Shown here piece by piece: positions 10,886-18,739 of a stretch of 36,485 nt of DNA. The stretch's first letter is position 1. Every line of letters begins with the position of its first letter. The notes below the pieces were generated by a model that worked only from the letters and a program-made list of their open reading frames with translations, made no database searches and was not told the origin of the DNA. Source of the DNA: Pseudotabrizicola sp. (GTDB lineage: Bacteria; Pseudomonadota; Alphaproteobacteria; Rhodobacterales; Rhodobacteraceae); contig NZ_JAUSNR010000045.1 of the NCBI RefSeq assembly GCF_030656345.1, positions 1-36,485 of the forward strand. Direction: 5' to 3'. The position numbers were made by a program, and so were the translations under genes.

Positions 10886-10916
10886 AAGATGAGCCTTCCA
10901 ACAATGGGAAGGTCAA
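10886..10916 (-). promoter_or_regulatory. CueR-type promoter/operator of copA
   Basis: On the minus strand: TTGACC (10911-10916), a 19-base spacer (10892-10910), then CATCTT (10886-10891). The spacer holds the dyad CCTTCC...GGAAGG typical of CueR/MerR sites. MerR-family activators need this over-long 19-base spacing, which the bound metal-loaded protein corrects by twisting the DNA. It lies 37 bases before the copA start. Confidence 0.88.
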
Positions 10917-10954
10917 GCCCTGTGTCAGAAAAGCTGAAACTTGCTTCTGCGCCC

Positions 10955-10985
10955 TTGACCTTCCAACGGTGGGAAGCCCTATCTG
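10955..10985 (+). promoter_or_regulatory. CueR-type promoter/operator of the copZ operon
   Basis: On the plus strand: TTGACC (10955-10960), a 19-base spacer (10961-10979) with the dyad CCTTCC...GGGAAG, then TATCTG (10980-10985). It is the twin of the copA site and points the opposite way, 32 bases before the copZ start. The two -35 hexamers are 38 bases apart, so two CueR dimers could bind side by side. Confidence 0.87.
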
Positions 10986-11017
10986 CCTTTTCATCAACCA
11001 GATAAAAGGGGCGCCTT

Positions 11018-11212
11018 ATGCAGTTTCATATCGAGAACATGACCTGCGGCGGATGCGTTCGGGGCGTCGCCCGGGCCATTCAGACCGTGGATCCGACCGC
11101 GACCGTCGACGCCGATCCTGCCTCGCGCAGGGTCACGGTCCAGTCCAGCCAGCCCAGTACCGCCTTCCTGCCCGCCCTTGAAGCGGCCGGGTTTTCGGCA
11201 ACGATCCAATAA
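11018..11212 (+). CDS. copZ: Copper chaperone, single HMA domain (CopZ-like)
   Basis: A 64-residue cytoplasmic protein of one ferredoxin-like HMA fold. The Cu(I) site is MTCGGC (residues 8-13, both Cys present), and '[11 protein letters not shown]' makes the last helix and strand. Such chaperones carry Cu(I) to CopA-type pumps and buffer free copper. AAGGGG precedes the start. It is the first gene behind the rightward CueR-type promoter, with DUF305, cytochrome and membrane genes following closely. Confidence 0.92.
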   Translation: MQFHIENMTCGGCVRGVARAIQTVDPTATVDADPASRRVTVQSSQPSTAFLPALEAAGFSATIQ

Positions 11213-11223
11213 GGAGAAACCTG

Positions 11224-11637
11224 ATGAAAAAACTGTCCTTCGCATTTCTGCTTGGTGCCGCGATTGCGGCCGGCGGCTTGACCTACGCGCAGTCACAGAT
11301 GAGCCAAGGTGGCCACGGGGCCATGAACCACGGCGCCATGGATCATGGAGCGCACGGCGCCCAGGTCGCGACCAGCGACAATCCGGTCATCGCCGCCTAC
11401 ATGGCCGCCAATGACCGGATGCACGCCGATATGGCCATCGAGTTCACCGGCGATGCCGATGTGGATTTCGTTCGCGGCATGATCCCCCACCACCAGGGCG
11501 CCATCGACATGGCCCGCGTGGTGCTGGAACATGGCTCCGACCCCGAGATCCGGGCCCTCGCCGAAGAGGTTATCGGTGCCCAGGAAGGCGAGATCGCCAT
11601 GATGCGCGCATGGTTGGCCGCCCGTGGCTTGCAGTGA
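11224..11637 (+). CDS. Secreted DUF305 copper-binding protein
   Basis: A 137-residue protein with a signal peptide ('[21 protein letters not shown]'). A His/Met segment follows ('[18 protein letters not shown]', about 30-47). The DUF305 domain has '[19 protein letters not shown]' and a C-terminal '[18 protein letters not shown]' helix. DUF305 proteins such as CopM bind copper in the periplasm, and the His-His and Met residues visible here fit that. A TAAGGAG site precedes the start, 11 bases after copZ. The GAM(D/N)H repeat also appears in the multicopper oxidase of this window. Confidence 0.9.
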   Translation: MKKLSFAFLLGAAIAAGGLTYAQSQMSQGGHGAMNHGAMDHGAHGAQVATSDNPVIAAYMAANDRMHADMAIEFTGDADVDFVRGMIPHHQGAIDMARVVLEHGSDPEIRALAEEVIGAQEGEIAMMRAWLAARGLQ

Positions 11638-12091
11638 ACGCTACGCGCCCGGCATTGGAGCGCCGGGCGCTGCCTTCGTCCTTATGGCCCTGCTCGGCAC
11701 CATGGTCCTGGTGTCTCCGGTCAGCGCAGACGAGATTGCTGAAGGCCGAGCGCTCTACGTTGAACATTGTGCGGCCTGCCATGGTGTAAATCTCGAAGGT
11801 GCCCCTGACTGGCAAAGCCGTGGACCGGATGGCCGCTTTCCCGCCCCGCCGCATAACGAGACCGGCCACACCTGGCATCATGGCGACGCAATGCTGTTCG
11901 ACTACACGCGCCGCGGCGGGCAGGCTTTTCTCGACGACCTGGGGGTGAGGTTCGATTCCGGCATGCCCGCCTTCGACGACGTACTGAGTGACGCCGAGAT
12001 CGAGGCGATCTTGGCCTATATCAGGTCAACCTGGCCCGAGCGGATGCGCGCTTTTCAGGCAGAGCGCACCGCAGCGGAGGGCGCAGATTAG
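11624..12091 (+). CDS. Periplasmic c-type cytochrome
   Basis: A 155-residue monoheme cytochrome c. The chosen start is GTG at 11624, overlapping the DUF305 gene by 14 bases, because it gives a complete hydrophobic signal sequence ending 'VSPVSADE'; ATG at 11684 is an alternative with a shorter signal. The heme motif is CAACH (49-53), followed by '[14 protein letters not shown]'. The likely axial Met lies in 'FDSGMPAF', and the C-terminal helix is '[17 protein letters not shown]'. It would accept or donate single electrons in the periplasm. In this CueR-driven operon it may take electrons from Cu(I) oxidation or serve the oxidase-like complex. Confidence 0.88.
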   Translation: MACSERYAPGIGAPGAAFVLMALLGTMVLVSPVSADEIAEGRALYVEHCAACHGVNLEGAPDWQSRGPDGRFPAPPHNETGHTWHHGDAMLFDYTRRGGQAFLDDLGVRFDSGMPAFDDVLSDAEIEAILAYIRSTWPERMRAFQAERTAAEGAD

Positions 12092-12143
12092 GTAAGGCAC
12101 AGATTACGAGCCGAGGGGCCGCCCGACGCAGGAGAAAAACGAC

Positions 12144-12803
12144 GTGGCAACCAAGCCGCAATCTGCTGTGCTCGCCTGGCTCGACCGGCATTTCTCGGTC
12201 GAGCTGCCATTCCTGCGATTTGCCCGGAATGTCGTTCTGCTCTCGCTCGCCGGCCTCGCGCCGACCCTCGCGCTCTACATCGTGCTGACGCCAGGACTGT
12301 GGCCGCATCTGCTGGCCACAGACGCGGCACTGGCGCGTTTCCTGCGGCAGATCGCCACCAATGGCCTGCCGGTTGTCCTTGTCGTCAATGCCTTCGGCCT
12401 GATCCTTTTTGCGCAACTGCGGAGCCGCCGGCTGAGCCCGGCGCGCGTACTTGCCATCGACCTTCCTGCCCGCATCGGCGCCTTCATCGCGCTGCATCTG
12501 GTGATCTATCCGGCTTCGGCGCTGATGTTCGGCTCGTTCGGCGGCGACCCGGCGCAAGGGCTTCGTGTCGTCGGCCCGACGCTGACCCAGTCAGCTGCCT
12601 TCGCGAACCTCTCCGGCGTCTATCTCTATGCCACGCTCATCAGTGCCCTCCCGCTGCATATGGCTATGGTTGGCGGGGCGATGCAGACACGTGCCCTGTC
12701 GACGCCAACCATGCCGCTGCTGATCGCGCTGGCGCTGGCGATCTTCGGGCTGCAGGCGGTGCTGCTTACGGGGTTCTCGGCACTGCTGGCTGGGTACTTC
12801 TGA
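12144..12803 (+). CDS. Integral membrane protein, unknown function
   Basis: A 219-residue protein with GTG start and AGGAG eight bases upstream. Five or six membrane segments can be seen, for example 'VVLLSLAGLAPTLALYIVL', 'LPVVLVVNAFGLILFAQL', 'ALPLHMAMVGGAMQ' and 'LLIALALAIFGLQAVLLTGF'. No family is recognised. Conserved-looking His residues (His181 in 'LPLHMAM') are present, but there is no clear metal motif. It is the last gene of the copZ operon, 52 bases after the cytochrome gene, and converges with the leftward operon ending at 12835. A copper or electron-transfer role is inferred from context only. Confidence 0.75.
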   Translation: MATKPQSAVLAWLDRHFSVELPFLRFARNVVLLSLAGLAPTLALYIVLTPGLWPHLLATDAALARFLRQIATNGLPVVLVVNAFGLILFAQLRSRRLSPARVLAIDLPARIGAFIALHLVIYPASALMFGSFGGDPAQGLRVVGPTLTQSAAFANLSGVYLYATLISALPLHMAMVGGAMQTRALSTPTMPLLIALALAIFGLQAVLLTGFSALLAGYF

Positions 12804-12834
12804 TCCGGCACCATGCTGCCTGGCACAGACGAGA

Positions 12835-13305
12835 TCATCCTGCCCGCAGACGGGAATGGGTGAAACTCAACGCAAGACTGAAAGTTGCCAGCATCGGCAG
12901 CATGAAAAGGGCCGGCCAGATCCCATAACCCATGCGTAGTCCGAACAGGCCATGCCCTGCCAGGAGGAAGAACCCCGTGCTCATCGCGCCCCAGGCAATG
13001 AGCGCGAAACCGAGACCCTTTGCCCAGAAACTCTCGCCGGGGAGATGGGGGTGCAGCCGGGCATAGAGGAACCCCCAGATCATCGCGCCGGTCAGATAGG
13101 GCACGAGGCTTCCCAGCCGCGCACCCGCCCAGCCCCCCAGCAGGCGCTGGAAATCGTCGTAGGGCTGAAAGCCCGGCAGAATGCCAAAGGCGTCCTTGAC
13201 CAGCATCAGCGTGCTATGCACCGCCAACCCGGCAAGCCCGGCGACGACTGCGGTGACCAGCGGTCGCAGCAGGCCCAAAGCTGGCGGCAGATCACCATGG
13301 TTCAT
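12835..13305 (-). CDS. Small integral membrane protein, unknown function
   Basis: A 156-residue protein starting at 13305, overlapping the upstream stop by four bases (ATGA). It has four predicted membrane helices: 'PLVTAVVAGLAGLAVHSTLML', 'LVPYLTGAMIWGFLYARL', 'GLGFALIAWGAMSTGFFLLAG' and 'GIWPALFMLPMLATFSLALSF'. His residues lie at helix ends. No family is recognised. It is the last gene of the long leftward copper/oxidase operon. The tight coupling to its neighbour suggests they work as a pair. Confidence 0.72.
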   Translation of the reverse strand: MNHGDLPPALGLLRPLVTAVVAGLAGLAVHSTLMLVKDAFGILPGFQPYDDFQRLLGGWAGARLGSLVPYLTGAMIWGFLYARLHPHLPGESFWAKGLGFALIAWGAMSTGFFLLAGHGLFGLRMGYGIWPALFMLPMLATFSLALSFTHSRLRAG

Positions 13306-13826
13306 GCATTGCCTTCCCGGATCGCTCGCGCCCCCAGCAGGTGCCGGCGGGTCAGCCAGATCACGAGCGGCGGGACGATCAGCCATTGCATGAGCGGGCT
13401 CAATCCGGTGCCGAACGGCGGCACCAGCGGCATCGCGTCCGAATAGGTCCAGCGCAGGCTGACGTTGGTGTAATAGTATTCAAACCCGACAGTCAGGGCG
13501 ATGCCGACACCCACGAAGATCACGATGGGTAGCCTCGCCGGTCCAAGGAGCCATTCCCGGTTGCGCGCCGCGATGCTTGCGACCCAGAAGGCCGTCAGTG
13601 CGAAACCGACATCACCAAAGGTTGCCGACATGCAGAGCTTGATCGCCTCCCAATGCGCCATCTCGGCCATGTCTGCGAAGACCGGCACCTGCACGAACTC
13701 CCAGACGAAGTGCAGCAGGAAGGAAAAGAAAGCGACCGGCAATTCCGGCGCCTCCCAAAGACCGGCCGGGCGCGCGCCGGTGCCAGTAGCCTCGGCGCGC
13801 GCCGCGTTTCTGGAACCCGCGCCCAT
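13302..13826 (-). CDS. Integral membrane protein, unknown function
   Basis: A 174-residue protein starting at 13826, where the start overlaps the DUF302 stop by one base. After a polar N-terminus it has helices around 'LPVAFFSFLLHFVWEFVQVPVF', 'ATFGDVGFALTAFWVASIAA', 'LPIVIFVGVGIALTVGFEYYY' and 'LSPLMQWLIVPPLVIWLTRR'. The 'LHFVWEFVQ' stretch and acidic residues in membrane segments are notable. I do not recognise the family. It is coupled to both neighbours in the operon, so it probably belongs to the same membrane-based copper or electron-transfer function. Confidence 0.73.
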   Translation of the reverse strand: MGAGSRNAARAEATGTGARPAGLWEAPELPVAFFSFLLHFVWEFVQVPVFADMAEMAHWEAIKLCMSATFGDVGFALTAFWVASIAARNREWLLGPARLPIVIFVGVGIALTVGFEYYYTNVSLRWTYSDAMPLVPPFGTGLSPLMQWLIVPPLVIWLTRRHLLGARAIREGNA

Positions 13827-14212
13827 CAGGCGGCCTCGACCGCCTCGACCAGCATCTGCCGCACTTCGTCGGCAATCCTTTGCAGGTCCTTGTTGTCGAT
13901 GGCCTGCATCGAGGCGACGGGGTCGATGGCGCTGATCTCCACGCCACCCTTCACTGCACGCAGAATCACATTGCACGGCAGCATCGCGCCAACCCGCGGT
14001 TCGACCTGAATGGCCTTGTAGGCCATGGCCGGGCTGCAGGCGCCGAGGATGCGGTAATCATCGACCTCGGCGCCGATCTTGGCCTTCAGGGTGGCCTTGA
14101 CGTCGATCTCGGTCAGCACGCCGAAGCCCCGCGCGCCCAGCGCCTTGCGGGTGCGCCCGTCCACATCGTCGATCGAGGCATCCGTGATCGTCCGGTCATG
14201 CGTGTACCTCAT
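13826..14212 (-). CDS. DUF302 domain protein
   Basis: A 128-residue protein without a signal peptide. It shows the DUF302 pattern: 'GFGVLTEIDVKATLKAKIG', 'YRILGACSPAMAYKAIQVEP' and 'GAMLPCNVILR'. The two Cys (in GACSP and LPCNV) are the conserved positions of the family and may bind metal or heme-like ligands. DUF302 proteins are common in metal-resistance and sulfur-oxidation clusters, but their biochemistry is unsettled. It lies 12 bases after the 34-residue membrane peptide gene and one base into the next gene. Confidence 0.9.
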   Translation of the reverse strand: MRYTHDRTITDASIDDVDGRTRKALGARGFGVLTEIDVKATLKAKIGAEVDDYRILGACSPAMAYKAIQVEPRVGAMLPCNVILRAVKGGVEISAIDPVASMQAIDNKDLQRIADEVRQMLVEAVEAA

Positions 14213-14224
14213 GGTCCGTTCCTT

Positions 14225-14329
14225 TCATTTCATCAGATACTTGATCAGCGCCGCGATCGCGAGGCCGACAAGGATCAGGATCAGGATCATCCAGATCCCG
14301 CCGAACCCCATTCCCCATCCGTTCATCAT
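14225..14329 (-). CDS. 34-residue membrane peptide
   Basis: A short gene starting at 14329 with AGGAG seven bases upstream. It begins 'MMNGWGMGFGGIWMILILIL' and continues with a hydrophobic stretch and a 'LIKYLMK' end: one membrane helix with a Gly/Trp/Met-rich head and basic tail. The good ribosome site and its place between the Met-rich and DUF302 genes support it as real. It could be a small regulatory subunit of a membrane protein in the operon. Confidence 0.65.
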   Translation of the reverse strand: MMNGWGMGFGGIWMILILILVGLAIAALIKYLMK

Positions 14330-14384
14330 GGCAGTCTCCTTTCGGATTGGTGCTACTGTTGGCCCTTGGCCGGGCAGGCCCGCG

Positions 14385-15011
14385 TCAGTCGATCTGCCGG
14401 AACAGGCCCGGATATCGGTTGAAGGCGAGGCGCTGGACGAGCGAGCCGTCCACCGTGACGATCTCGGCGATGATGCTACCATCCTCGGCCTCAGTGATCT
14501 CGCCGATCTCGAGGCGCGGGTTGCCGTGGCGCTCGAGGAGATGCGCGAGGTACGTCTCGACGCTGGCCGGCGTCATCTCGCTGGGCGCACCGTGGTGCAT
14601 GCCATAGAGCGCGCCGGGGCCGAGGGCGTGGCCGCCCATCTGCCCATGGAGGCCGTGCATCATCGGGCCCATCGGCATGCCGTCCATCCCCATCATGCCT
14701 TGGCCCATCATGCCGCGGCCCGGCATTCCCTCGGCCATCGGGCCGCCGCGCATGCCACCCATCATCCCGGGCATCCCGCCCTCGCCCATCATGCGCATCA
14801 TCATCTGCATCATCTCGGGCGTCATCATGCCCATCATGCCAGGCATCCCGGAGGCGTCGGCAGGTCCCGCATCCCCCTCGGGCGCGGTCGTCTCGACCTC
14901 GGGGTGGTGGGCCCCATGGTCGTCATCAGTGGTCTGCGCCGTGGCGCTCATGCTCATCGCGAACAGGGCAGCGCCGGCTAGCAGGCCGGTCAGTGCGGTT
15001 CTGGTCGTCAT
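14385..15011 (-). CDS. Met-rich secreted copper-binding protein
   Basis: A 208-residue protein starting at 15011 (GGAGAGAG upstream). Its signal peptide is 'RTALTGLLAGAALFAMSMSATA', then a His/acidic stretch 'DDDHGAHHPE'. Residues ~54-140 are extraordinarily rich in Met: about 28 Met in some 75 residues as MM, MMM and MxM clusters with Gly and Pro, plus His. The last ~65 residues form a compact, more ordinary domain ('ETYLAHLLERHGNPRLEIGEI', 'VDGSLVQRLAFNRYPGL'). Met clusters bind Cu(I) in the oxidising periplasm. It is likely a periplasmic copper sponge or donor to the neighbouring copper enzymes. Confidence 0.85.
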   Translation of the reverse strand: MTTRTALTGLLAGAALFAMSMSATAQTTDDDHGAHHPEVETTAPEGDAGPADASGMPGMMGMMTPEMMQMMMRMMGEGGMPGMMGGMRGGPMAEGMPGRGMMGQGMMGMDGMPMGPMMHGLHGQMGGHALGPGALYGMHHGAPSEMTPASVETYLAHLLERHGNPRLEIGEITEAEDGSIIAEIVTVDGSLVQRLAFNRYPGLFRQID

Positions 15012-15078
15012 GGTCTCTCTCCGTACATCGGGGTTGGTCGTGGAAGTCGCGCGCGGATGAGAGCCGCGCGCGGCGGGG

Positions 15079-15987
15079 TTATTCGATGCCCAGTCGGCGC
15101 CAGCTGCGTCCGCCATCCTCGGAAGCCAGCAATTCGCCGTGCTGGGTTGCCGCGAAGACGCGTTCCGGTGTCAGCGGATCGGCGGCGAAATAAAGCAGGA
15201 ACCGATCCTGGAAGCCGGGGTGGAGGCTCTCCCAAGCCGTTTCATCCTCGGCCCGGCGCACGAGGCCCTCGCCTAGGATGAAGGCATGAAGGATGCCATC
15301 GGCCGTCACCTCGACAAAGCTCACCGGCGCCTGTGCGGGATGGGCGCGCTGCCAGTTCCGTGCATCGCCGGCGCTGACCCAGAGCCCGCCCTCGGTCGCA
15401 GCATAGAGCCGTTCCAGGTCGCGTGCCGAAGCGGCGATGTCGATCAGCCCGGTCGGCGCATCGGCCACCCGCTCCCAGGTCGCACCACCGTCGCGGCTGC
15501 GCTGGAGCCCGCCATGACTGCCCCAGACCACGGCGGGATCGGCCTTGCTGATATCCATCTGGTGGAAATCCACCGGCCCGTTCACGCCGTCCGAAAGCTT
15601 CACCCAGCTCTCGCCGCCATCCGAACTGGCGATGACGCCCAGATTGCCGCCGCGCGCGGGATGGCCGCTGGCGAGGAAGATGCCGGGCTCCAAGGGGTGG
15701 GCGACAAAACCCATCAGGTCGTCGCGGTGATCAGAGACCTGCTCTGTCAATCCGCTGCCGATGTCGAGCGCGTGCAGGCCGTGATGCGTGGCGATCAGAA
15801 GCCGGTTCGGGTCCTGCCGGTCGACCGCCAGTCCGTGGACATGCGTGCGCGCGAGCAATGCGGTGAGCGGTGCTTCCGCGCGGGCAGTTGCGCCAAGGCC
15901 AAGTGTAAATGCCCCGCCCAGACCAAGCGCGCCCAGGCCCGATGCGATGAGCATGCTGCGGCGGGTGATTCTGATATTGGCTCTCAT
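15079..15987 (-). CDS. Exported beta-propeller protein (F510_1955/BNR-repeat type)
   Basis: A 302-residue protein starting at 15987 (GGAG upstream). The N-terminus has a twin-arginine signal ('ITRRSMLIASGLGALGLGG' and cleavage near 'ARAEA'), so it may be exported folded. The body has BNR-like repeats: 'VIASSDGGESWVKLSDG', 'LQRSRDGGATWERV' and 'LLASEDGGRSWRRLG', which make blades of a propeller. Databases call such proteins F510_1955 family glycosyl hydrolases, but no glycosidase catalytic residues are evident and copper-cluster context argues for another role. It lies between the DUF2933 and Met-rich genes. Confidence 0.82.
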   Translation of the reverse strand: MRANIRITRRSMLIASGLGALGLGGAFTLGLGATARAEAPLTALLARTHVHGLAVDRQDPNRLLIATHHGLHALDIGSGLTEQVSDHRDDLMGFVAHPLEPGIFLASGHPARGGNLGVIASSDGGESWVKLSDGVNGPVDFHQMDISKADPAVVWGSHGGLQRSRDGGATWERVADAPTGLIDIAASARDLERLYAATEGGLWVSAGDARNWQRAHPAQAPVSFVEVTADGILHAFILGEGLVRRAEDETAWESLHPGFQDRFLLYFAADPLTPERVFAATQHGELLASEDGGRSWRRLGIE

Positions 15988-16025
15988 TTGGTCATTCTCC
16001 GTATTCCTAGTTCGCCGCGGCGGTG

Positions 16026-16253
16026 TCATCGGCCGCCGCCGCCATGGCCGCGATGCATGAAGACATGCATGGCCAGACAGATACCGAGCGGCAGCAGCAG
16101 TGGCAGGCTGGCCATCAGATGCACGCGATGCTCGAAAACCAGCGCCAGCCCCACTCCGGCCAGCACCACGCAGGCGGCAACCACAGGTGGCGAGCGGTGC
16201 CAGCCCGGTTTCGGGGCGGCATCACCGGATTTCTGCTCTGAGGGATCCATCAT
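16026..16253 (-). CDS. DUF2933 small membrane protein
   Basis: A 75-residue protein with two membrane stretches ('VVAACVVLAGVGLALVF' and 'LLLPLGICLAMHVFMHRGHGG'). The C-terminal 'LAMHVFMHRGHGG' with clustered His and Met is the DUF2933 signature. It overlaps the stop of the copper ATPase gene by four bases (ATGA). DUF2933 proteins regularly accompany copper ATPases and multicopper oxidases; a role in binding or passing copper at the membrane is likely but unproven. Confidence 0.87.
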   Translation of the reverse strand: MMDPSEQKSGDAAPKPGWHRSPPVVAACVVLAGVGLALVFEHRVHLMASLPLLLPLGICLAMHVFMHRGHGGGGR

Positions 16254-18529
16254 TTGCCCACCCCGATTCTGGCTCGCCGCAAGAGCAGCGAATTGCCGAT
16301 CACCGAGAGCGAGCTTGCGGTCATGGCGATGACGCCGATCATCGGATGCAGTAGGCCGAGCGCGGCGACAGGTATCGCCGCGAGATTGTAGAACCAGGCC
16401 CAGAAGAGGTTCTCGATGATCTTGCGGAACGTGGCTTTCGAAAGCTGGATTGCCTCGACCACCTTGGTCAGTTCGCCGGTGACCAGGGTGACATCGGCCG
16501 CCTCGATCGCCACATCGGCGCCTGCGCCGATCGCGATGCCGACATTGGCCTGCTTGAGCGCCGGGGCATCGTTGATCCCGTCACCGACCATGGCGACCTT
16601 CTCGCCATGCTGGGCCTGCAATGCGCGGATCGCCTCGACCTTGCCCTCGGGCAGAACACCGGCCTTGACCTCGTCCAGGCCAACTTGAGCCGCGACATGG
16701 CGCGCGGTGCGCTCGTTGTCGCCGGTCACCATGACGACGTGGATGCCAAGCGCATGCATTGCGGCGATGGCGGCCTTGGAGTCTTCCTTGATCGTGTCGG
16801 CCACCGCCACCAGCCCCGCCGGCCGGTCTCCGATCGCCACCAGCATCGCGGTCTTGCCCTCGGTCTCCAGTGTGACCAACCGGCTCTCCAGCGCCTCGGG
16901 TGGAATTCCGGCCTCGGTCAGCAGCCGTCGGCTACCCACACGCACGATCTCGGCCTCGACCTCGCCCTGAACACCGCGCGCAGTGATGGATCGGAACTTC
17001 GCGACCTCCGGAATGTCCAGCCCGCGTTCCCTCGCGCCTGCGACGATGGCCTGCGCGAGCGGGTGTTCGGACCCGGCCTCGACCGAGGCTGCGGCGCGGA
17101 GCACCTGCGCCTCGTCAAAGCCCTCCAGCGCATGAACATCGGTCAGCGCCGGCTTGCCCTTGGTGACGGTGCCGGTCTTGTCGAGCACCACCACCTTGAT
17201 ATCCTTCAGCGTCTGGATTGCCTCGCCCGAGCGGATCAGAACGCCACGCTCGGCCCCCATGCCGGAGCCCACCATCAAGGCCGTCGGCGTTGCCAGCCCC
17301 AGCGCGCAGGGGCAGGCAATGACCAGCACCGCGACGCCCGAAAGAACCCCCACCATCAGCGGTGCAAGGTGCGGATTGACCCAGGGCAGGAACCCCGCCC
17401 CCCAGTCGAGCACCGGCCGCAGGCTTTCGCCGAGGACCAGCCACATGGCGAATCTCGCAAGGCTGATGATGAGCACTGCCGGCACAAACTTGCCGGTCAA
17501 CCAGTCGGCGAACTCCTGAATCGGCACTTTCGATCCCTGTGCTTCCTCGACCAGCCGGATGACCTGCGCCAGGAAGGTATCGGCACCGACGCGCGTGGCG
17601 CGCACCCTCAAAAGCCCCTCCTTGTTGATCGTGGCACCGATCACGGCATCGCCTGGCCCCTTCTCGACGGGCACGGATTCACCAGTGGCGATGGATTCGT
17701 CCAGATGGCTGTTGCCCTCCACGATCTCGCCATCGGTCGGCACCTTGGCGCCGGGGCGCACCACCATCACATCGCCGGGCTGCAACTCAGCCACCGGCAG
17801 CTCGACCTCCTGACCGTCGCGCAGCACCGAGGCCGTCTTGGCGCCCATGGTGATCAGCCGCTTGATCGCCTGGCTGGCGCGGCCTTTGGCGCGGGTTTCC
17901 AGATAGCGGCCCAGCAGGTGGAAAGTCATGATCGTCGCTGCCATCTCGATGAACGAGGTCATCGGGTAGACGAAGCCGATCAACCCGATCAGATAGGGCG
18001 GCAGACTGCCCATTGAGATCAGCACATCCATATTGGCGGTACGGTTGGTCAGCGAGCGCCAGGCCGAGACATGCGTGGCCCAGCCGCCGCGCAGAAATAC
18101 AACCGGAAAGGCCAGCACCGCGACGATCAACAGATACCCCGGGATCTTCGCCCAGAACATGTGCGGGACCATGATCAGCATGATCAGCATGGCCGGAACG
18201 GCGGCAAAGACCAGCCGGTTCCAGGCCTGCGACAGGTAGCGATCTTCGGACGCCGCAACTCTGGTGTGATCGGGCGCCTGGCCTTCGTCGACGACATCCA
18301 CCTCATAGCCTGCGCGCTCGATGGCGGCGCGGATTGTCTGCGCGTCGGTCCGGCCTGGATCGAAAGACACGCTCACCCGATGATTGGCGATACTGGTATC
18401 GAGCTTCCCGACCCCCGGCAGGCGGCGGATCGAGTCCGAGATGATTCCGGCGCAGTGATCGCTGCCCATTCCGGGCACGGTGAGCGTGACTGTTGCGCTG
18501 AGGGCGGGGGCTTTGGCTTGATCCGTCAT
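16250..18529 (-). CDS. Second copper-type P1B ATPase with unusual HMA site
   Basis: A 759-residue pump with one HMA domain. Its metal loop reads GMGSDHC (20-26), so the first Cys of the usual GMTCxxC is replaced and a His precedes the remaining Cys. The transmembrane CPC motif is intact (406-408). DKTGTVT has Asp450, TGES is in 'ESIATGESVPVEK', and '[14 protein letters not shown]' is in the hinge. Membrane residues after '[10 protein letters not shown]' ('NLFWAWFYNLAAIP') fit Cu(I) transporters. It is coupled by ATGA overlaps to the small membrane gene upstream and DUF2933 downstream, in the oxidase-like operon. By analogy with CcoI/CtpA it may load copper into the CuA subunit rather than detoxify. 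Confidence 0.92.
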   Translation of the reverse strand: MTDQAKAPALSATVTLTVPGMGSDHCAGIISDSIRRLPGVGKLDTSIANHRVSVSFDPGRTDAQTIRAAIERAGYEVDVVDEGQAPDHTRVAASEDRYLSQAWNRLVFAAVPAMLIMLIMVPHMFWAKIPGYLLIVAVLAFPVVFLRGGWATHVSAWRSLTNRTANMDVLISMGSLPPYLIGLIGFVYPMTSFIEMAATIMTFHLLGRYLETRAKGRASQAIKRLITMGAKTASVLRDGQEVELPVAELQPGDVMVVRPGAKVPTDGEIVEGNSHLDESIATGESVPVEKGPGDAVIGATINKEGLLRVRATRVGADTFLAQVIRLVEEAQGSKVPIQEFADWLTGKFVPAVLIISLARFAMWLVLGESLRPVLDWGAGFLPWVNPHLAPLMVGVLSGVAVLVIACPCALGLATPTALMVGSGMGAERGVLIRSGEAIQTLKDIKVVVLDKTGTVTKGKPALTDVHALEGFDEAQVLRAAASVEAGSEHPLAQAIVAGARERGLDIPEVAKFRSITARGVQGEVEAEIVRVGSRRLLTEAGIPPEALESRLVTLETEGKTAMLVAIGDRPAGLVAVADTIKEDSKAAIAAMHALGIHVVMVTGDNERTARHVAAQVGLDEVKAGVLPEGKVEAIRALQAQHGEKVAMVGDGINDAPALKQANVGIAIGAGADVAIEAADVTLVTGELTKVVEAIQLSKATFRKIIENLFWAWFYNLAAIPVAALGLLHPMIGVIAMTASSLSVIGNSLLLRRARIGVGK

Positions 18530-18723
18530 GGTCTGCCCTCCGCCTTGCGGTGGGCGGCAGATGCCGCCCGCAGCGCCAGCCCCAGCCCGAGGAACAGCGT
18601 CGCGCCAAAGCCCCAGACCCAGGCATAGCCGATCATACCGGACCAGGGCGCCAGCGCGTAGGCGAGCGCCAGCACCGTCCAGACTGCGGCGACGGTGAAG
18701 ATGAGCGTGATGTCGAATTTCAT
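18526..18723 (-). CDS. Small membrane protein next to the oxidase-like subunit I
   Basis: A 65-residue protein with two membrane helices ('LIFTVAAVWTVLALAYALAP' and 'YAWVWGFGATLFLGLGLAL'). The start at 18723 is preferred because AAAGGA lies at good distance; an upstream ATG at 18750 would overlap the subunit I gene. Its stop overlaps the ATPase start (ATGA). Small two-helix proteins often act as accessory subunits of oxidases (like IIa or CcoQ/CcoS); that is an inference from position. Confidence 0.7.
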   Translation of the reverse strand: MKFDITLIFTVAAVWTVLALAYALAPWSGMIGYAWVWGFGATLFLGLGLALRAASAAHRKAEGRP

Positions 18724-18739
18724 ATCCTTGTCCTTTCCA

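Noticed and set aside
16607..18016. Plus-strand open frame of 469 codons
   Set aside because: Antisense of the second P-type ATPase, which has all catalytic motifs.
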